Assembly (NCBI GenBank): GCA_036023115.1 | Contig: JAYKKT010000091.1 | Span: 35,335,001-35,399,000 of the forward strand | Direction: 5' to 3' | Source of the DNA: Brasenia schreberi | Lineage: Eukaryota; Streptophyta; Magnoliopsida; Nymphaeales; Cabombaceae | Length of the DNA stretch: 64,000 bases | Part shown: piece after piece, positions 21,201-28,676 of the stretch | How positions within the stretch are numbered: the first letter of the stretch is position 1 | How the letters are laid out: each line of letters opens with the position of its first letter | Translations under genes and position numbers: made by a program | Notes under the pieces: model-generated | Told to the model about the DNA's origin: nothing | What the model saw: the letters and a program-made list of their open reading frames with translations, nothing else | The model's database searches: none

Positions 21201-24117
21201 TTAGTTTTCTTATCTCTAGCCCTAGCTATCCTAAAAATATCTCTTTCACCCTCTTTTGAGTTGAGTTTTTTATATAAGTCATCCCAAATCTTAGCTTTTG
21301 CTTCACTAACGGCCTTTTTCGCTTCCTTCTTTGCTTTCTTATAAGCTTCTAAAGTTTCACTAGTTTTCTTGGCATAATGTAATTTGTAGCATGCCCTCTT
21401 TGCCTTGATTTTGTTTTGCACTACTTCACTCCACCACCAAGCTTCTTTTTGTGCCAGTACACCTCCCTTAGATACCCCTAACACATCTTTCGCCACTTTC
21501 CTAATATGTATAGCCATATTGTTCCACATATCACAGGGTGTGCTAATATAATTCCAAACATCTCCTTGAAGGACTTTCTGTTTAAATATATCTTCTTTCT
21601 CGCTTTTGAGGTTCCACCATTTAGTCTGAATAGCTTGATGCACTCTTTTCTTCTTTGTCTATTTTTTATTTGTAAATCCATAACTAAAAGTCGATGTTGG
21701 GTGGTTAAGCTTTCTCCTGGAATTACCTTACAATCTTTACAACACGCTCTATCTTTTTTTCTATAGATAAAATAATCAATTTGTGTTTGTGATAAGCCAC
21801 TCTTATAAGTAATTAAATGTTCATCTTATTTTTTGAAGATTGTATCGACCATAAAGAGATCAAATGCCATAGCAAAATTTAAAATCTCCCTACCTTTCTC
21901 ATTTATATCCCCAAAACCAAAGTTTCCATGAATCCCTTGATATCCTAATGCCTTTTTACCGACATGTCCATTTAAATCTCCTCCTAATTGTGGAATCTTT
22001 TGAAACACCTTATCTAACTCTTCCCAAAAAACTGTCTTTATACTATCTTCTAGTCCTACTTGGGGTGCGTAAGCACAAATTATATTCAAAACCTCTGCTC
22101 CTAACACTAATTTCAACGTCATGATTCGGTCACCATATTGTTGTATGTCTACTACACTCTCCTTTAAATCTTTATTTATGATAATACCAACTCCGTTTCG
22201 AGTCTTTTCTTCCCTGAGTACCATAATTTAAAACCTATATCCTCTATCTCCTTTGCTTTTTCTCCAACCCATTTTGTCTCTTGTAAACATAGAATATGAA
22301 TCTTTCTCCGAATCATAGTATCTACCACCTCCATTAGCTTACCCGATAATGTTATGATATTCCAAGAACCAATACGAATCTTATTATCTTGGACTAGCTT
22401 CCTTACCCCCCGCATTCGTTCATAATCAAAATGCGGAGACCCTCTCTGAAAATTTTTCACTACATTCGGGCGGCAATGTAGCGGGACTAACTTCTTTACC
22501 CACACCCGTCAATGATGTGGGAACCCTCTCTGTAATTGATTCACTACATTCAGGTGAAAATGTAGTGGCCCTTGCTTACTTCTTACTGCATTCGGGCTCT
22601 GCAGCACGTCGCTAGGCGGAGACGCCCCAAAGCAATGCTCATAATTTTTGTAATCCATGTTATAAAAATCCGACGAAGTTTTACGCTGGCTGTCGGAAGC
22701 CTAACACAACCCTCCTCCTTTATCCGGGCTTGGGACCTGCAATGCAAGGGTGATCCCTTACATGGCCGGAGTTATATTTGTGCTTCAAGCAAACACAAAA
22801 ATTTAATGAAGCCTGATGAAGAAAAAATATTATGAATTAAGTCTTCATAGACTTGCTTTGGTTTTGTCAAAAGAAGTTCAGTGCAGGCAAACGGGCCCTT
22901 TTGAGTTGATCAGTTGAGTACCTGCTGAAAATTGGTTTCAGAGCTTCTTCTGAATCAAATTTCATGTGATCTGGGCGGTATTGGACTTTTGAGGAACATT
23001 CATTATTGTTTGGATGATAAGCTAATGTCCTAGCCAGATTCAGAAGTTTTGGTATTCTGATTAAGTTTTATTTTTACCTTTTGAGTTCATCAAGTTGGAA
23101 AACTGTTAATACTGGTGGGAAGAGAGAATCTTCTTTTTAGTTTGTACGTTTCATATATTACTGGCTGGCAGTTATCTTAGTTTTGCATGTTCTGTTATTT
23201 CATTACTGTATTTTGCTATAGATGGATTATAATCAGAGTAAAGTGTTGTGATACATAAGTGCTTTTCACGTAGGGCAACTGTTTGAGAGAGGTTTCTTCT
23301 AATAACGGTCACCTTTTGAGAGCATGGAATGCGTGAAATAACCCATTTAAACTCGTATCCTTACACAATAAAATGAATTATGACTACTGGGCCTTCTGCT
23401 CTTGGTGAATGCTGCATCGAAGTTAGGGTACTACTAAGATGAAACAATACCCGTATGGACAAATCTGATGATTATTGTTCAAGCAAAACATTATTTGATC
23501 TCCTCTAGTCAAATTTATCATGATGAGAAGTGAGGACTGATATCCTCTAGACAAATCCTCGCATATGCAAAACGTGCTGGGTCCTTGTCCTGTGTCTCCT
23601 GTCCATGCAGGCAAGATGGAGCGTGACTTTGATTGTGTGCTTCAAGGATATTAGCAGGAAACAGTGGCACTTGTTGGTTCCCTCTGCGTGTCTTTTGTGA
23701 ACAAACCTGAGTTCTTTGTGTTCCATGAGAAATAACAAAGCATTGACAATGTATGGTTATTTTTATGGTCATCTTTTTGTCATCTCCTCTATCCAATTAC
23801 GTTGATGTCTTTAATATTTTTTCTTTGCTTCTATGTTCAAATCTCTGTTGATGACTCTTACGAGCTTGCCAATTTTGTCTCGAAAAGGTATCCTGTGCAA
23901 GCTGGGGATGCTATTTGGATGGCACCATTCGTGCCTCAATGGTAAGGACAGGATATATGCCCAAAACAACTTGTTTATGTGTCTTGCTGCAATGTTTGAA
24001 GTGCATTTCTATATCTTTTGCATGGTTCTGGTTGGATATTTCAACAGGTACGCAGCTCTTGGAAAAACTAGATCAAGGTATCTCCTTTACAAGGATGTCA
24101 ACAGGAATCCACTGTGA
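6136..24117 (+). CDS. UGLYAH: (S)-ureidoglycine aminohydrolase, 13 exons
   Basis: The enzyme removes ammonia from (S)-ureidoglycine to give (S)-ureidoglycolate, after allantoate amidohydrolase in plant ureide (purine) breakdown; in Arabidopsis it is ER-resident and needs Mn. Coding exons: 6136-6286, 6338-6463, 6816-6903, 7024-7100, 7280-7319, 15697-15763, 17615-17700, 17857-17938, 18030-18086, 18657-18695, 18930-19000, 23888-23941, 24048-24117. They sum to 1008 nt, one open frame of 335 aa, with GT-AG junctions and consistent phases. A hydrophobic N-terminal segment (about residues 9-29) fits an ER signal. Two cupin domains follow. EVHYNQH (E272, H274, H278) and FVPQW (Q312) supply the four Mn ligands known for the Arabidopsis enzyme. 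The N-terminus is longer than in Arabidopsis (about 298 aa), and an upstream in-frame ATG at 6094 would add 14 residues. Introns 5 and 11 are swollen by mobile DNA, but no coding lesion is seen. Confidence 0.95.
6338..6463 (+). CDS. UGLYAH: UGLYAH exon 2
   Basis: Encodes the start of the conserved enzyme, ending in [10 protein letters not shown], close to the Arabidopsis sequence at this place. The donor is GAG|GTGAGT. Confidence 0.92.
6816..6903 (+). CDS. UGLYAH: UGLYAH exon 3
   Basis: Encodes [20 protein letters not shown] and on to SPLPDW, a block highly conserved in plant UGLYAH. The Trp codon is split across the intron. Confidence 0.95.
7024..7100 (+). CDS. UGLYAH: UGLYAH exon 4
   Basis: Encodes [20 protein letters not shown], the first strands of the N-terminal cupin. 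The acceptor is GCAG and the donor is G|GTAGTT. Confidence 0.95.
7280..7319 (+). CDS. UGLYAH: UGLYAH exon 5 (40 nt)
   Basis: A very short exon encoding [13 protein letters not shown], ending AG|GT with phase 2. It is the last exon before the 8.4-kb intron that carries viral DNA. Confidence 0.9.
7535..7700 (+). repeat. Copia LTR fragment in UGLYAH intron 5
   Basis: The sequence AAGAGAGGCTGGACGGCAGC, then GGGGCAGATTGGAGGA and a TTTGTAAGTT stretch, follows the same order as the 3' half of the LTRs at 51017-51295 and 53537-53816. It is a diverged LTR end or solo-LTR remnant of that family. Its left edge is uncertain; a TGTTGAAC near 7488 could be the start. Confidence 0.6.
7730..7790 (+). repeat. 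Short direct repeat
   Basis: TATACCTCATAAGAG occurs twice about 23 bases apart near the left edge of the viral sequence. It may mark a junction or slippage. Confidence 0.6.
7861..9060 (+). pseudogene. Viral coat-protein-like segment, interrupted
   Basis: The frame before 7956 resumes after 8351, showing one viral gene split by a LINE fragment. Downstream it reads [10 protein letters not shown], a motif I associate with caulimovirid coat proteins, then a basic region and a zinc-knuckle start CYTCGSE near 9050. In-frame stops (for example before 8490 and near 8830) break it. Length and motifs fit the coat-protein part of a larger polyprotein. Confidence 0.7.
7957..8339 (-). mobile_element. 5'-truncated RTE LINE in viral gene
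   Basis: A 383-bp minus-strand insert with an (AAC)n end, i.e. a (TTG)n 3' tail on its own strand. It encodes the RTE C-terminus ([16 protein letters not shown], then [10 protein letters not shown]). It is flanked by GTAGCCCGATAC (7945-7956) and GTAGCCCAATAC (8340-8351), a 12-bp target duplication with one mismatch. It therefore inserted after the viral integration. Confidence 0.9.
9061..9620 (+). pseudogene. Viral Cys-rich zinc-finger region
   Basis: A frame near 9310-9460 holds repeated CxxC pairs (CLYC, CKNC, CTMC) with a nearby His, as in the zinc-finger segment between coat protein and protease of some caulimovirids. Stops interrupt it at about 9290 and 9460. The role is inferred from position and cysteine spacing. 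Confidence 0.5.
9653..10162 (+). repeat. Perfect 255-bp tandem duplication
   Basis: Bases 9653-9907 and 9908-10162 are identical by eye over all 255 positions. The unit is 85 codons long, so the frame is kept, and it contains the viral protease active site DTGCS, which therefore occurs twice. No divergence is seen between units although the surrounding provirus is full of stops, so the event is recent or an assembly artefact. Confidence 0.92.
9660..10312 (+). pseudogene. Viral retropepsin-like protease, duplicated
   Basis: The frame encodes a conserved Val-Asp-Thr-Gly-Cys-Ser active-site loop, followed by LIDERIIPP and a later LGIHFLL flap-like segment, the signature of caulimovirid aspartic protease. 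The domain's first half is present twice through the 255-bp duplication. A stop and frame change at about 9841 and 10098 separate the halves. Confidence 0.75.
10433..11152 (+). pseudogene. Viral reverse transcriptase, broken
   Basis: The 5' part encodes a segment ending [10 protein letters not shown], as at the start of caulimovirid RT. Further on are [18 protein letters not shown] and YIDD, the palm motifs. Stops fall near 10796, 10884, 10939 and after YIDD. It continues into the RNase H remnant. Confidence 0.85.
11153..11990 (+). pseudogene. Viral RNase H region, broken
   Basis: A frame at 11322-11525 carries [20 protein letters not shown], the connection between RT and RNase H. The later stretch to about 11970 has RNase H-like remains with several stops (e.g. 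11525, 11692). Confidence 0.7.
11989..12246 (+). pseudogene. Viral downstream frame, function unknown
   Basis: An 85-codon open frame directly after the RNase H region. It is polar, Ser/Thr/Gln-rich and low complexity. It may be the C-terminal tail of the polyprotein read in its own or another frame. No domain is recognised. Confidence 0.3.
12380..12950 (+). pseudogene. Viral coiled-coil ORF remnant
   Basis: An initial part with [15 protein letters not shown] in one frame is followed by an open frame at 12729-12950 rich in Lys/Glu heptads ([17 protein letters not shown]), predicted to form a coiled coil. A C-terminal coiled-coil protein after RT-RNase H fits a second caulimovirid ORF. Stops and frame changes separate the parts. 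Confidence 0.5.
13135..13430 (+). promoter_or_regulatory. Pararetroviral promoter-like region
   Basis: GACGTAAG at about 13140 and ACGTCA at about 13153 form an as-1-like pair of TGACG-type motifs. A TATA-like ATAAATAAGG lies at about 13407. Such a pair upstream of a TATA box is the design of the 35S-type promoter of caulimovirids. It points in the same direction as UGLYAH. Activity is inferred only. Confidence 0.5.
13468..13925. repeat. Inverted repeat of viral leader
   Basis: The run AATAAGAAGAAAATAAGTCT with its flanks (about 13468-13565) reappears reverse-complemented at about 13806-13925, apart from small gaps. The loop is about 240 bases. CCTTCCCGAAAGAGAAAGGC also occurs in direct orientation near 13563 and 13967. 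Confidence 0.8.
13997..14470 (-). pseudogene. Inverted second viral copy, RT fragment
   Basis: Read on the minus strand, 13997-14285 encodes [14 protein letters not shown], a diverged version of the RT at 10823-11112 (roughly 90% identical by eye). It forms a long inverted repeat with the sense RT across about 2.9 kb. Upstream on the minus strand to about 14470 a further short open stretch is probably viral but unassigned. The open frame seen on the plus strand here is its complement. Confidence 0.8.
14471..15696. other. Intron 5 remainder, microsatellite
   Basis: No gene is seen. A mixed (CA)n/(CGCA)n/(TA)n/(TGTA)n run covers about 15200-15310, and apparent open frames on both strands here come from it. 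Confidence 0.5.
15697..15763 (+). CDS. UGLYAH: UGLYAH exon 6
   Basis: Encodes [21 protein letters not shown], the place of the FVVEG block of the N-terminal cupin. It was located by the split Arg codon AG|G, the acceptor CCAG and the phase-0 donor CAT|GTAAG. It is less conserved than its neighbours, but without it the frame and fold do not close. Confidence 0.85.
15764..17016. other. UGLYAH intron 6 sequence
   Basis: Ordinary T-rich intron sequence with short CATGCATG runs near 16470-16510. Nothing else is seen before the LINE fragment. Confidence 0.5.
17036..17235 (-). mobile_element. 200-bp 5'-truncated RTE LINE
   Basis: An (AAC)n end and the RTE 3' terminal sequence, inserted in UGLYAH intron 6 on the minus strand. 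Exact copies of ATATCTAAGGTGCATTCCA flank it at 17017-17035 and 17236-17254, a perfect 19-bp target duplication. It shares its 3' end with the elements at 19501 and 7957. Confidence 0.95.
17615..17700 (+). CDS. UGLYAH: UGLYAH exon 7
   Basis: Encodes [17 protein letters not shown] and AFAVVFERR, the end of the N-terminal cupin. The acceptor is GTAG and the donor is AAG|GTGTGT, phase 2. Confidence 0.95.
17857..17938 (+). CDS. UGLYAH: UGLYAH exon 8
   Basis: Encodes the linker between cupins, ending LLDTPGE. The acceptor is CTGTAG and the donor is GAG|GTAATT. Confidence 0.95.
18030..18086 (+). CDS. UGLYAH: UGLYAH exon 9
   Basis: Encodes [19 protein letters not shown], a strongly conserved block opening the C-terminal cupin. 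Confidence 0.96.
18657..18695 (+). CDS. UGLYAH: UGLYAH exon 10 (39 nt)
   Basis: A micro-sized exon encoding [13 protein letters not shown], phase 0 at both ends. Confidence 0.96.
18930..19000 (+). CDS. UGLYAH: UGLYAH exon 11 (metal site)
   Basis: Begins with EVHYNQH, holding three of the four Mn ligands (E272, H274, H278), and continues [16 protein letters not shown]. The Trp codon is split over the 4.9-kb intron that carries the LINE. Confidence 0.96.
19364..19445. repeat. Mixed TA/TG microsatellite
   Basis: Imperfect (TA)n, (TGCATA)n and (TGTG)n runs just upstream of the LINE insertion site. Confidence 0.7.
19545..21681 (-). pseudogene. RTE reverse transcriptase and C-terminus
   Basis: A 648-codon open stretch (21643-19697) carries the RT motifs [12 protein letters not shown] (palm A), [13 protein letters not shown] and [13 protein letters not shown] (catalytic FADD). 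The RTE-type C-terminal block follows ([32 protein letters not shown]). Frameshifts lie near 21640, joining it to the upstream endonuclease part, and near 19700-19757, after which the last 70 codons run in another frame to 19545. Otherwise the domain is intact, so it is only slightly damaged. Confidence 0.9.
21826..22505 (-). pseudogene. RTE AP-endonuclease domain, broken
   Basis: Two overlapping frames (22505-22176, 22224-21826) carry the APE signature: [30 protein letters not shown], and a catalytic [10 protein letters not shown] frame change near 22200, a small deletion just before GGDLNGH and a stop at about 21825 inactivate it. Confidence 0.88.
22458..22567 (-). repeat. Paired hairpins in RTE 5' leader
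   Basis: CACTACATT (22458-22466) pairs with AATGTAGCG (22474-22482), and CACTACATT (22542-22550) with AATGTAGTG (22559-22567). The two stem-loops are about 84 bases apart and belong to tandem sub-repeats of the leader. A related stem occurs in the copy at about 40859-40882. Confidence 0.6.
22793..23887. other. Remainder of UGLYAH intron 11
   Basis: Ordinary T-rich intron sequence. Minus-strand open frames at 23423-23796 overlap each other and have no domains. Nothing else is seen. Confidence 0.5.
23888..23941 (+). CDS. UGLYAH: UGLYAH exon 12
   Basis: Encodes [18 protein letters not shown] with Q312, the fourth Mn ligand. The acceptor is AAAAG|G and the donor TG|GTAAGG splits the Trp codon. 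Confidence 0.95.
24048..24117 (+). CDS. UGLYAH: UGLYAH exon 13 (C-terminus)
   Basis: Encodes [20 protein letters not shown] followed by PL and the TGA stop. It matches the Arabidopsis C-terminus closely. Confidence 0.96.
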
Positions 24118-24161
24118 CTCATGGTTTGCAAAGCGACATAACAATGGATATTATGAAGACC

Positions 24162-24240
24162 AATAATATTTTCCTTCTAATGTATTTATAATGTTAGTAA
24201 ACAGACATCTTGTACTTCGTGAAAGAGTGGAATAGAAATG
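24162..24240 (+). terminator. Probable UGLYAH poly(A) region
   Basis: AATAAT at 24162-24167 and nearby T-rich and TGTATTTATAATG sequence, 45-100 bases after the stop, would suit a plant near-upstream element. The cleavage site is not known. Confidence 0.35.
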
Positions 24241-24372
24241 GAGGGCAAACAATTCTAGAATTGTTTCATGAGAGATCTATATTTATGATTTTTGCCTTTA
24301 TCTGGTTGAAGTAGAAAGTTTCTTACTATTTAAATTATGGAGGATATACGAATGTTTGCATTAGGTAGTCCA

Positions 24373-24450
24373 CACTACTAGATGTGCACCCGAGTATTGA
24401 ACTCGTGGCCCTTTGCCAAAGAGCTGATTTTTAACAAGCACCATGGAGCA
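24373..24450 (-). repeat. SINE-like block
   Basis: The minus strand holds GAGTTCAATACTCGGGTGCA, B-box-like and close to the block at 1978-2092. A related CCCGAGTATCAATCTC lies at about 5350. Likely the same dispersed SINE family; ends are uncertain. Confidence 0.3.
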
Positions 24451-25307
24451 TAACCCACCACCACCACCAATCAACCTGTACTACAACCACCGCTGATCAC
24501 TCCCACTCGCCACTACCGTGCTTGATACCGTGTCAACCACCGTCACTTCCAACACAACCCTTCTACGACTTAACCACAAGAATTCTTTTGGGGTGAGATA
24601 CTTATTCTGAGTGAAACACACTTGTATTCTATTCTCACAAAGCGCTTATATTTCCTATATACAATAACGGGCCCAAGAAATTTTCATATTTTGGGTGAGG
24701 CACATCGCTCACCTCGCCCTAAATGGGTAGTTACTGACTTAGCCCAAAAGTGTGTCTGCCATTGACTATAACAAGTGGTGGGAACAACAAAGCATTTAAA
24801 TGCACCGCTATCCACCTTTGCTATCACGCGTGGTACACCATAAACCGACCGCTAACATTTCTTAGCTTGGTTTTGGTGCGCACTTGAGCGGATCAGTAAA
24901 GTAGGGTGAGGTAGTCGGCAGTCCCCTAGCTGAAGGGTGATGTGAACCGACCCAGGAGTTGATCTATTGGATTTCACTGGTATGTCTAGAAGAGATGTAA
25001 TGAAACGTTGAAAAGAAACAATGAGATCTGGTACCGGTTCCACTTAATACAAGACTACTTGTATGAGCATAATTCGCTTAGAAATCCGCCAGAACAAATG
25101 CCCATGTGAACATGCACACATAAACACACATGCGCACACACAAAAACACACACAGTATAGAGAGAGAGAGTGAGAAAGAGAGAGAAGGGAGGAGGGAGAG
25201 AAGCCTCTACATGGTAGCATACTTAGGTGTTAACATATTCAAATAAATCTCAACAAGATTTAAATTTAAAAAGCAAAAGTATACATTTCTTTTTTAGTTG
25301 TACCAAT
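24451..25307. other. Intergenic, ACC-rich and microsatellite
   Basis: A CCACCACC-rich imperfect stretch covers about 24455-24560. (CA)n and (GA)n runs lie near 25110-25200. No gene is seen. Confidence 0.5.
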
Positions 25308-25410
25308 GTCTTTATTTCTTTTGAAATTCAAATCTCAATTATTCATCTCTTAAGACAGATGTTTAACATTTGTTTAAGTATGTTATCATAATGCAAGTTC
25401 TCTCACCTCT

Positions 25411-25448
<38 letters not shown>

Positions 25449-25547
25449 CGGTCTTTATTTCTTTTAAAATTCAAATCTCAATTATTTATCTCTTAAGACA
25501 GATGTTTAACATTTGTTTAAGTATGTCAGCATCATTCACCTCCTCTC

Positions 25548-25588
<41 letters not shown>
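25308..25588 (+). repeat. 143-bp tandem duplication ending in (TA)n(TG)n
   Basis: The block starting GTCTTTATTTCTTTT at 25308 recurs at 25451. Both units share TTAAGACAGATGTTTAACAT and both end in a (TA)n(TG)n compound run, with a few substitutions and different run lengths. Confidence 0.85.
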
Positions 25589-25589
<1 letters not shown>

Positions 25590-26310
25590 GAGCACAACTG
25601 AACAATAGCCATTGTTTGTTGCTCGGCTCATTTTCTATACGAAAGAGCTGAACTAATCGCTAGCTGAATAATTTCAATTTAAACACATTCATGAGTGGTT
25701 CATTATCCTTTTAAGACCCTGAGCAGATCTGAGTTCAAGATAGAGATTTCCTTAAGTAACATAAATAGAATACCCTTTATTTTAACTTATACCATAATTT
25801 ATGAAAAATTTTACACATAAATGGCCCTTTATTCACCTTAATACACTAATACAATCCAATTAGAGATTTAGTCCGGTAAAAATTTGAACAGAATGTCCTT
25901 TAATGGGCTTCCAACGAGTTGAAAGAGCCAAACATTCAGTTTGGTTCATTGGTTCAGTGAGCTGAATATTTCGAGCTTGGGACAACCCAAATAAAGCTGA
26001 ATCACAAGATGTTTGGTTCAATTAGCAGCTTACCCGGGCTAGAGAAGGGAGAACTGGCCCAGCTTGTCTGGCCCTGGGTCCAAAAGAATATATATATATA
26101 AATATAAAGAGAGAGAATGTGTGATTGAATCCTCTACACGATTGACGGTATTCTTTCATGTCTTTCTATTGTTTTTTAAGATCATGAGTATAATAACATT
26201 ACTTTTTATATATTTTCAAAAATCTTAACTATTTTTTAAATTAAACTTATACCACTAAAAAGCAATAGATAAACGTAAATGAATATGTAAGAAATGGATA
26301 GGATCTAGTT

Positions 26311-26312
<2 letters not shown>

Positions 26313-26381
<69 letters not shown>

Positions 26382-26395
26382 TGAGTGAGTGAGTA
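26313..26395. repeat. (TA)n(TG)n(GAGT)n compound microsatellite
   Basis: About 17 TA units, then about 16 TG units, then several GAGT units without a break. The order TA then TG recurs near 25408, 25549 and 37322. Confidence 0.9.
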
Positions 26396-26619
26396 TTTAT
26401 ATATAAATATATAAATATATAGATATATAATATAAATATTAAAATATAGGATATGATATAATTTAGGCCGGCCCGGCCCCAACTAACAGCTCTAAGTGTG
26501 GTACTAGTATAACACTGTTGAATTGTGCGATTTGCTTAATTTTAGAGAATAAAAAGCTTGTATGACTTTCCGGTGAATAAAAAAAATTCTAGAGAATAAG
26601 AAGCTTGGAAATTGGAAAG

Positions 26620-26960
26620 GTTGAGGCAGTGGTGGTGGCAATAAAGTATTGGTGCCGGTAAGTTCTCCATAGTTATGATGGTGGTAGTCGGTGGCGATAG
26701 TTACGGTGGCGAATAATGGCTGTTGTAGGTGGTTGCAGTAATGGTGGGTACTCGTGGATAGTGACGGTGGCACTTTCAGTTTGTAGAGATGCCAATTGGG
26801 TCAGATCTTATGTGCATTATCCATAATTATGGTGGTGGCGATGGTGCATTATTATAGGGAAGAGATGTTGGTGATTGGTGGACAGCGAGAGAAGTAGGTG
26901 GCGGTGCGGTAATGGTAGATTCCAGCAGTTGCGATTGATGGTGGCGGTGTGTAGAGATGA
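26620..26960. repeat. GGT/GGC-rich low-complexity region
   Basis: Imperfect GGTGGTGGC and GGCGATGG repeats. Minus-strand open frames here encode Pro/Thr/His-rich low complexity and are not believed. A similar region is at 33110-33530. Confidence 0.6.
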
Positions 26961-27429
26961 CAGCAAGTCGGATAAGTGCATTATCTACTCCTTGTTGGAT
27001 CCTACTTAGTGGCATCTGAATTTGGTTCCAGTTACTGGCTTGTACGTTGATGATTGCCTTTTTCGGCCCAAACGAAATAGAAAGAAGCCCTTTTGTTTGT
27101 GGGCTGAAATTTCACTGGGACAAATGGTGAATGGTGAAATAATGATGTATATATATTGGTATATGTTCAATACAATCTATATTTAAATCTACTCGATCGG
27201 CACGATCAAATGGATTGTATTAGTGTTGTGTATTATTAAATGCGAGTAAAAAAATACGACAGAATGAATTATTTTTTAAATTAAAATCTTTATTGTTAAT
27301 CACACCAATAGAATGATAAAAATGTTTAAAAAGATATAAACATGGAAGGTATTGAAGAAGAACCAAAATATTAGACAACCTACAAAAGTTTTTAGGAAGT
27401 GCCAATGACTACCATCTTCACGTATTAGT
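26961..27429. other. Intergenic, no gene recognised
   Basis: AT-rich sequence with a GATCGGCACGATC inverted repeat near 27195. No credible frame. Confidence 0.4.
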
Positions 27430-27881
27430 GAAAACTTACGGGAACAACTCCACTTAAATGGATCAATTCTTCTGTTATCAAACCCAAGCCTGACATACTC
27501 TGATTAAGAATGGAGCTAATAATTTCAAAAGCAAGCATATAAGGGTTAAGTACCACTATGTCCATGATATGGTTAAAAGAAATGATATATCCATATCATA
27601 TATACCAACTAATACTATATTTGCATACCCCTTTACCAAAGGAATAACAAAGGATCTTTTCTGAAAGCATGTTACAAATATGGGTTTGAAATTTGTTTGA
27701 AGTGTATCAAATTACACAATGATAATTGTTATTTAGGAAAGAATGTATTGTATACGAAAAATCACACATGTATTGATTGCAATTACACTTTCAATCATAT
27801 TTGACACTACTTGGGGAAACCCATAAAAGTGGGAGGTAAAACGAGTGTTATAAACCTTTGCTCAAGTGGATAAGTGGGAGA
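27430..27881 (+). pseudogene. Copia pol C-terminus (RNase H) remnant
   Basis: In one plus-strand frame, 27505-27700 reads KSKHIRVKYHYVHDMVKRND and later ANPFTK-like YPFTKGITKDLF, the hallmark C-terminal end of Ty1/Copia polyproteins. A stop follows LF. Downstream, AAGTGGGAGA at 27872-27881 is a good polypurine tract, immediately before a TGT LTR start. Confidence 0.8.
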
Positions 27882-28500
27882 TGTAACACGAGATTTGGTC
27901 ATTATCAGCATTAAACTATGGAAAAGGGAAGACGCATCTTCTAGGATTCCATGAATATATTACCTAAAAGATAAAACATATATGTTAAAGATAAGATTAA
28001 TTGCTTGCAACGGAATGCCCAGCACATGAAAGACAGAAAAGGCAAAGTCGGTTTATATAGAAAAGGTTTTTGCTATAAATACGGTAGCGAATAGAGTAGA
28101 AAAAAGAAAAAGAATATAATTGTTCTTCCCTGGTAATCCATCTGCGGGTAACTGTAAATCCACCTGCTCTCGTTTCTTCTCTGCTTTTTGTGTTGAGTGA
28201 GTCTTCTTTGACCCTTCCATTCTTCGGCTGCATAATTGAGAACTCTGACCATGATCCTCCATGAGGTAGAGAACCCTGGACCAGAAAAGATGGAGTTTCA
28301 TTGGAAAGATAAAGATGGTGCCTTTGCAAATTTGAATTGTTTCAAAGTATTTTAATTTCGGGCATGGGATTGAAGTGGGATTTTGCTTGCCGGAGCCCAT
28401 TTGTTCTTGATCCGGAGCACAAAGGATCAAGCTGGTGTTCGTAATCCATGGTGGGTAGCATGTTTCACCTTTGAAATAGACCATACTTCCAATCGAGTTT
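27882..28500 (+). mobile_element. Probable 3' LTR of the Copia remnant
   Basis: Starts TGTAACACG directly after the polypurine tract. A TATA-like CTATAAATACGG near 28072 fits an LTR promoter. The right edge is not defined and the other LTR is absent. Overlapping minus-strand open frames at 27997-28484 have no domain and are likely antisense to the LTR. Confidence 0.45.
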
Positions 28501-28676
28501 TGCTCGTCGGAGAAGGTTTAGTGGGGGGAGATTAGAAGACCGAGTTCTTTGGTTTGATTGAGTTTTGTTTCTTAAGATGAAGAAGTCATTTTCTTCTCCT
28601 CTTTCCTTCTGCTTTCCCTTATATGGAGGTGCAAGAACTGGCCATGCAATGTGTAATACCCCTTTGCATAACCAAT

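Larger units (their letters stand above)
19501..22775 (-). mobile_element. Near full-length RTE-clade LINE
   Basis: A 3.28-kb antisense insert in UGLYAH intron 11, flanked by perfect 17-bp copies of ATTTGTGCTTCAAGCAA (19484-19500 and 22776-22792). It has a 5' leader of about 270 bases, one ORF with an APE-type endonuclease then RT, no separate ORF1, and a (TTG)n 3' tail (seen as (AAC)n at 19501-19525). These are RTE-clade features. The first bases match the start of the copy at 40568, so the 5' end is probably intact. Confidence 0.93.

Noticed and set aside
26504..27015. His/Thr/Pro-rich minus-strand frames
   Set aside because: They come from GGT/GGC-rich low complexity; same at 33106-33624.
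27997..28484. Two overlapping minus-strand frames of 110 and 143 codons
   Set aside because: No domain in either; they lie antisense to a probable Copia LTR with its own TATA box. A relic gene cannot be fully excluded.
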